From positions 10,912,001 to 10,976,000 of the forward strand of contig JAGUCH010000001.1 of NCBI GenBank assembly GCA_019096065.1: a stretch of DNA of 64,000 nt. The letters run 5' to 3'. This document shows, piece after piece, positions 61,320 to 64,000 of the stretch. Under the pieces are notes generated by a model. That model saw only the letters and a list, made by a program, of their open reading frames with translations, was not told the DNA's origin and ran no database searches. The DNA is from Paracyclopina nana. Taxonomy: Eukaryota > Arthropoda > Copepoda > Cyclopoida > Cyclopettidae. The position numbers were made by a program, and so were the translations under genes. Position 1 is the stretch's first letter; every line of letters begins with the position of its first letter.

Positions 61320-63365
61320 GGTGGAGCAGCCTCTGGAACTAGCAGCGAAATACAGAACTAAAGTGAACAATGCACTTTGTAAAAAGGGATTGGCTTACTT
61401 GCTCAGACCTTGCTCGTGGGAGGACAACGCCCAAGTTTGCCTGGAAAAGCCAAGGAAAGTGTATTCTGGAGATGCAACAGCTCATCTAAAAGGCCTGGCT
61501 CTACCCGATTCAATACACTTTGGGAAATTATTTACATTATGAGAAAGCATGTGTGTTCTCATAGTATGCCTGCAAGGCATCATTTCAAGCGTTTATCTTG
61601 CGAGCTTTCGCTAATGCCAAGCTCTGATTATGCTTTATGACTTTAAGACCCCGTTTGCAAGCATATTATTCTTGTAAAAGATGAAAATACGTTCTGGGAC
61701 TTAGTTCGTCTGTCTCTAAATTGAGCTCTGTGGACGCGTATGCCATGCTAATAAAGATTTGTCAATTAGCTTGCATTTAGCTTGTGGCTGTCTCTGAGAG
61801 CTGAAGAAAACCTAGTGAGGACCAGCAATCAACATGCAGCTTTTAAATTGACATTCGACATTATTAGCAGAGCACCTTAGAGTGACCTTTGAGAGGCACA
61901 GCAGGGCGTCCTGTTGAGAGCACTTTGAGCATTTCAATTCACGAATTACTGCGTTGAGCTCTCAGTAAAATAAGTTGATAGTTAAGAATCTTCCGGTACC
62001 GTTGAACAAGCCTTATTACTAATCAGAGCTTATGAAGCTTATAAATGTTTTCAGCAGGCATTCAGAATGTCTTCAACCATCGAAATCAAAGCAAAAAACA
62101 TGGACTCAAAATAGAAAATCTTTTGATGAATGCACTTAGCAAGCCCAAGCTTCATCAATTTTTAGCCATAAATTATAAGAGACTTTCTAGATGGCAATAG
62201 TTTGGGGCTCTCCAAGGTTCCCTATAAGCTCCAGCAGGCCAACAAATTAGAAATTGGCAGAAACAGCTCTGGATGAAACAAATTACGCCAAAAAAAGACA
62301 TCCAGAACTGAAAACGCTCGCTTGGACAAATATGGTCAAGTGATCTGTTCCCAGTTAATTGTGTTTTCTTATGTTCAAATATGCATTTTGGCATTTTAAA
62401 TTATAACTTTTGTTGGAAGCACATGCCGCCAAAATTGGTTCGTATTTGCTCTATAACAAAAAGGAGAGTGCAAAACTCGTCAAAGAAAATATTATGTGAG
62501 TCCAGATAGAGCAGTAGATGAAAAATAATACGAGGAGGCTTTCTTTCCCCCAAAAAAGATTAATTGAGGAAAAAGTGTCTGTTGAAAGCTTTTAAGTAAT
62601 TATTATGTAATTACTCAAATCTTATGGCTTTACCTGCTAAACGTATATTTTGTTGTTGATGATCCTGCCATCTGAATTTAGCTTATTTCCTCTAGGCAGG
62701 AAGCAAGGTGACTGAGTTGCCCAAGGTCAGATTCTTAAACAACAACCAACCCTGTCGCTATGCATGACTCATCCAAGATGGTATTAAACGCGAAAAAAAC
62801 GTGATAAATCTGAAAAAAGTAATATCTTCACTCCATTCATTTTTAAAATTGTCTTTTTATAACGAAAGAAATGCAAGCTTTACTAACAATTGAGCTTTTA
62901 TTCATTTACAAATGCTTGGTTTTTTCAAGAAATTAACTTTAGAAAGTAGCTCCAAAAGACTCATTACGTCATAAGTCAAGCGTCTGTGAAAATTTTTTTT
63001 ATATGCCACAGCCATCGATCAAGCTTTGCTAAAACCAGCGAACTGAAACGGAGGTCTTCAAAGAAAGGACGTTCTGCTTCATTTAGCTAAGTAAGAGGAT
63101 TTTGTAGGATCATGTCCCCTTTTGCTTAGGGTCACGCTGGCCATTTTAGTCATTTTTCACTCTACAGCGCTAAAGGCTATAAGTTTTTTCTTAACATGAA
63201 AAAGGAAATTGAGGGCCTCGAAGTGGATAAAAAATCGCCCATTTGGAGGAGGCAAGTCATCGTATTTGGAATATTTGGGCCACTTTTAAAGATGAGTATC
63301 ACCTCAGGGCACAGCATAAGATATGCTTTGATGCAAAGCTGATAGCGTTTTTTTGATATTTACAC
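61320..63365. other. Non-coding stretch, right of the MARVEL-like gene
   Basis: About 2 kb, AT-rich, with only short chance frames on both strands. It should contain the promoter and 5' UTR of the minus-strand membrane protein gene. Nothing else is recognised. Confidence 0.5.
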
Positions 63366-63884
63366 ATGGATAAAGGTACCACCATCATGTAAGCAGAAAA
63401 GAATATCTCTTTTTAGTTAATGCAAGGTAATAATATGTGTTTGCAACAGAGACGGAGTTGCAAACCAGGTTATTAATCACATTCTCTCACGTGCTGGAGA
63501 GGAGGAGCTCTCTCCGCAGAAATCTTCGAGGCAGGGCCTCTCTTCGTAGGCCTCAGAAAAGCCAGAAAGCCGTCGACGAAAGAAGACGCGATCAAATCGT
63601 TATTCAAGCAGAGGACTCGCACTCAGGACAACCGCAATTACTACTATACTTCGGTAAGTTCCTTTTTCCCGCAAATACAATTACTAGAAACATGGCAGTG
63701 CTGATCGCCTATGCGTGCGGCTCAGTCTGGGAACTGCACCAACTTTTGGGCCCTAATTACAGGAGAAGAGACCCCACAAAACATAGTGAAACTTGAAAGT
63801 AGCGAAGTAAAACTTGATTCAGGCGTTAAAAGAAATTATACTATGTTGAGCGTCTCTGATTTCGGGCGTTCACGTCAAAATAAG
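63366..63884 (+). CDS. Candidate exons of an unrecognised gene running off the right edge
   Basis: Three candidate exons join in frame: 63366-63375 (ATG GAT AAA G), 63520-63653 (acceptor CTCTCTCCGCAG, donor GTAAGT) and 63726-63884 (acceptor GTGCGGCTCAG, donor GTATCA). The joined product is about 101 residues, containing EIFEAGPLFVGLRKARKPST, TQDNRNYYYTSSGNCTNFWA and YTMLSVSDFGRSRQNK. No family was recognised. If the last donor is not used, the frame stops at 63908. Support is the fit of splice signals and phases only. The first tiny exon is the weakest part, and a different frame is open over the same bases from 63437 to 63796. Confidence 0.35.
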
Positions 63885-64000
63885 GTATCATCTGTAAACG
63901 TTAAGTAGACTTTCATGTTTTGTGGGGGATTTTTTCACCTTGCTAGAACGGGCCTACATTATGGCAGCCAACCATGTTATCAACCGTTATGAAGCTCTTG

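Overview
This window is nuclear DNA from an animal, almost certainly an arthropod and most likely a crustacean. All gene calls rest on reading frames, splice sites and remembered family features; no search was run. The arthropod signs are a para-type voltage-gated sodium channel with the MFM inactivation motif and an arthropod-style alternative exon pair, a CP190-like BTB protein (a family I know only from arthropods), and many short GT-AG introns of about 50-150 bp. The species cannot be named.

Layout. 1-1440: an 82-83 bp tandem repeat (about 18 units) inside an intron of ash1. 1463-9151 (minus): the amino-terminal 1587 codons of the histone methyltransferase ASH1; its AWS/SET and later domains lie beyond the left edge. 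12502-13501 (minus): three coding exons that are either alternative 5' exons of ash1 or a separate Ser/Asp-rich gene. 14491-17188 (plus): a CP190-like insulator protein without zinc fingers, head to head with the ash1 locus. 17446-19130 (plus): a 12-TM MFS transporter of oxalate/formate-antiporter type. 19548-23750 (plus): an FBXW2-type F-box/WD protein whose single 2.7 kb intron holds two antisense genes, a divergent nuclear receptor and a 42-residue Lys-rich protein. 24280-25557 (plus): an intronless multi-pass membrane protein I do not recognise.

26899-49604 (minus): the complete coding region of the para/Nav1 sodium channel. Thirty exons give 2387 residues when one member of each of two alternative exon pairs is used. 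One pair encodes the domain III voltage sensor. The other encodes the domain III pore loop, with two versions of exactly 201 nt that keep the selectivity-filter Lys but differ at the toxin-binding outer ring; this is the most striking feature of the window. The gene also has an AT-AC intron before the inactivation gate, a long near-perfect hairpin in a domain II intron, and a 6.9 kb second intron with two foldback elements. 49842-58196: about 8.4 kb with no gene I can support.

58197-60170 (plus): the MAP kinase kinase MEK (Dsor1/MAP2K1 type), converging on a 158-residue four-TM MARVEL-like protein (60445-61319, minus). At the right edge (63366-63884, plus) are candidate exons of an unrecognised gene. 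The genes are not a functional cluster; the only thematic neighbours are the two chromatin regulators ash1 and cp190.
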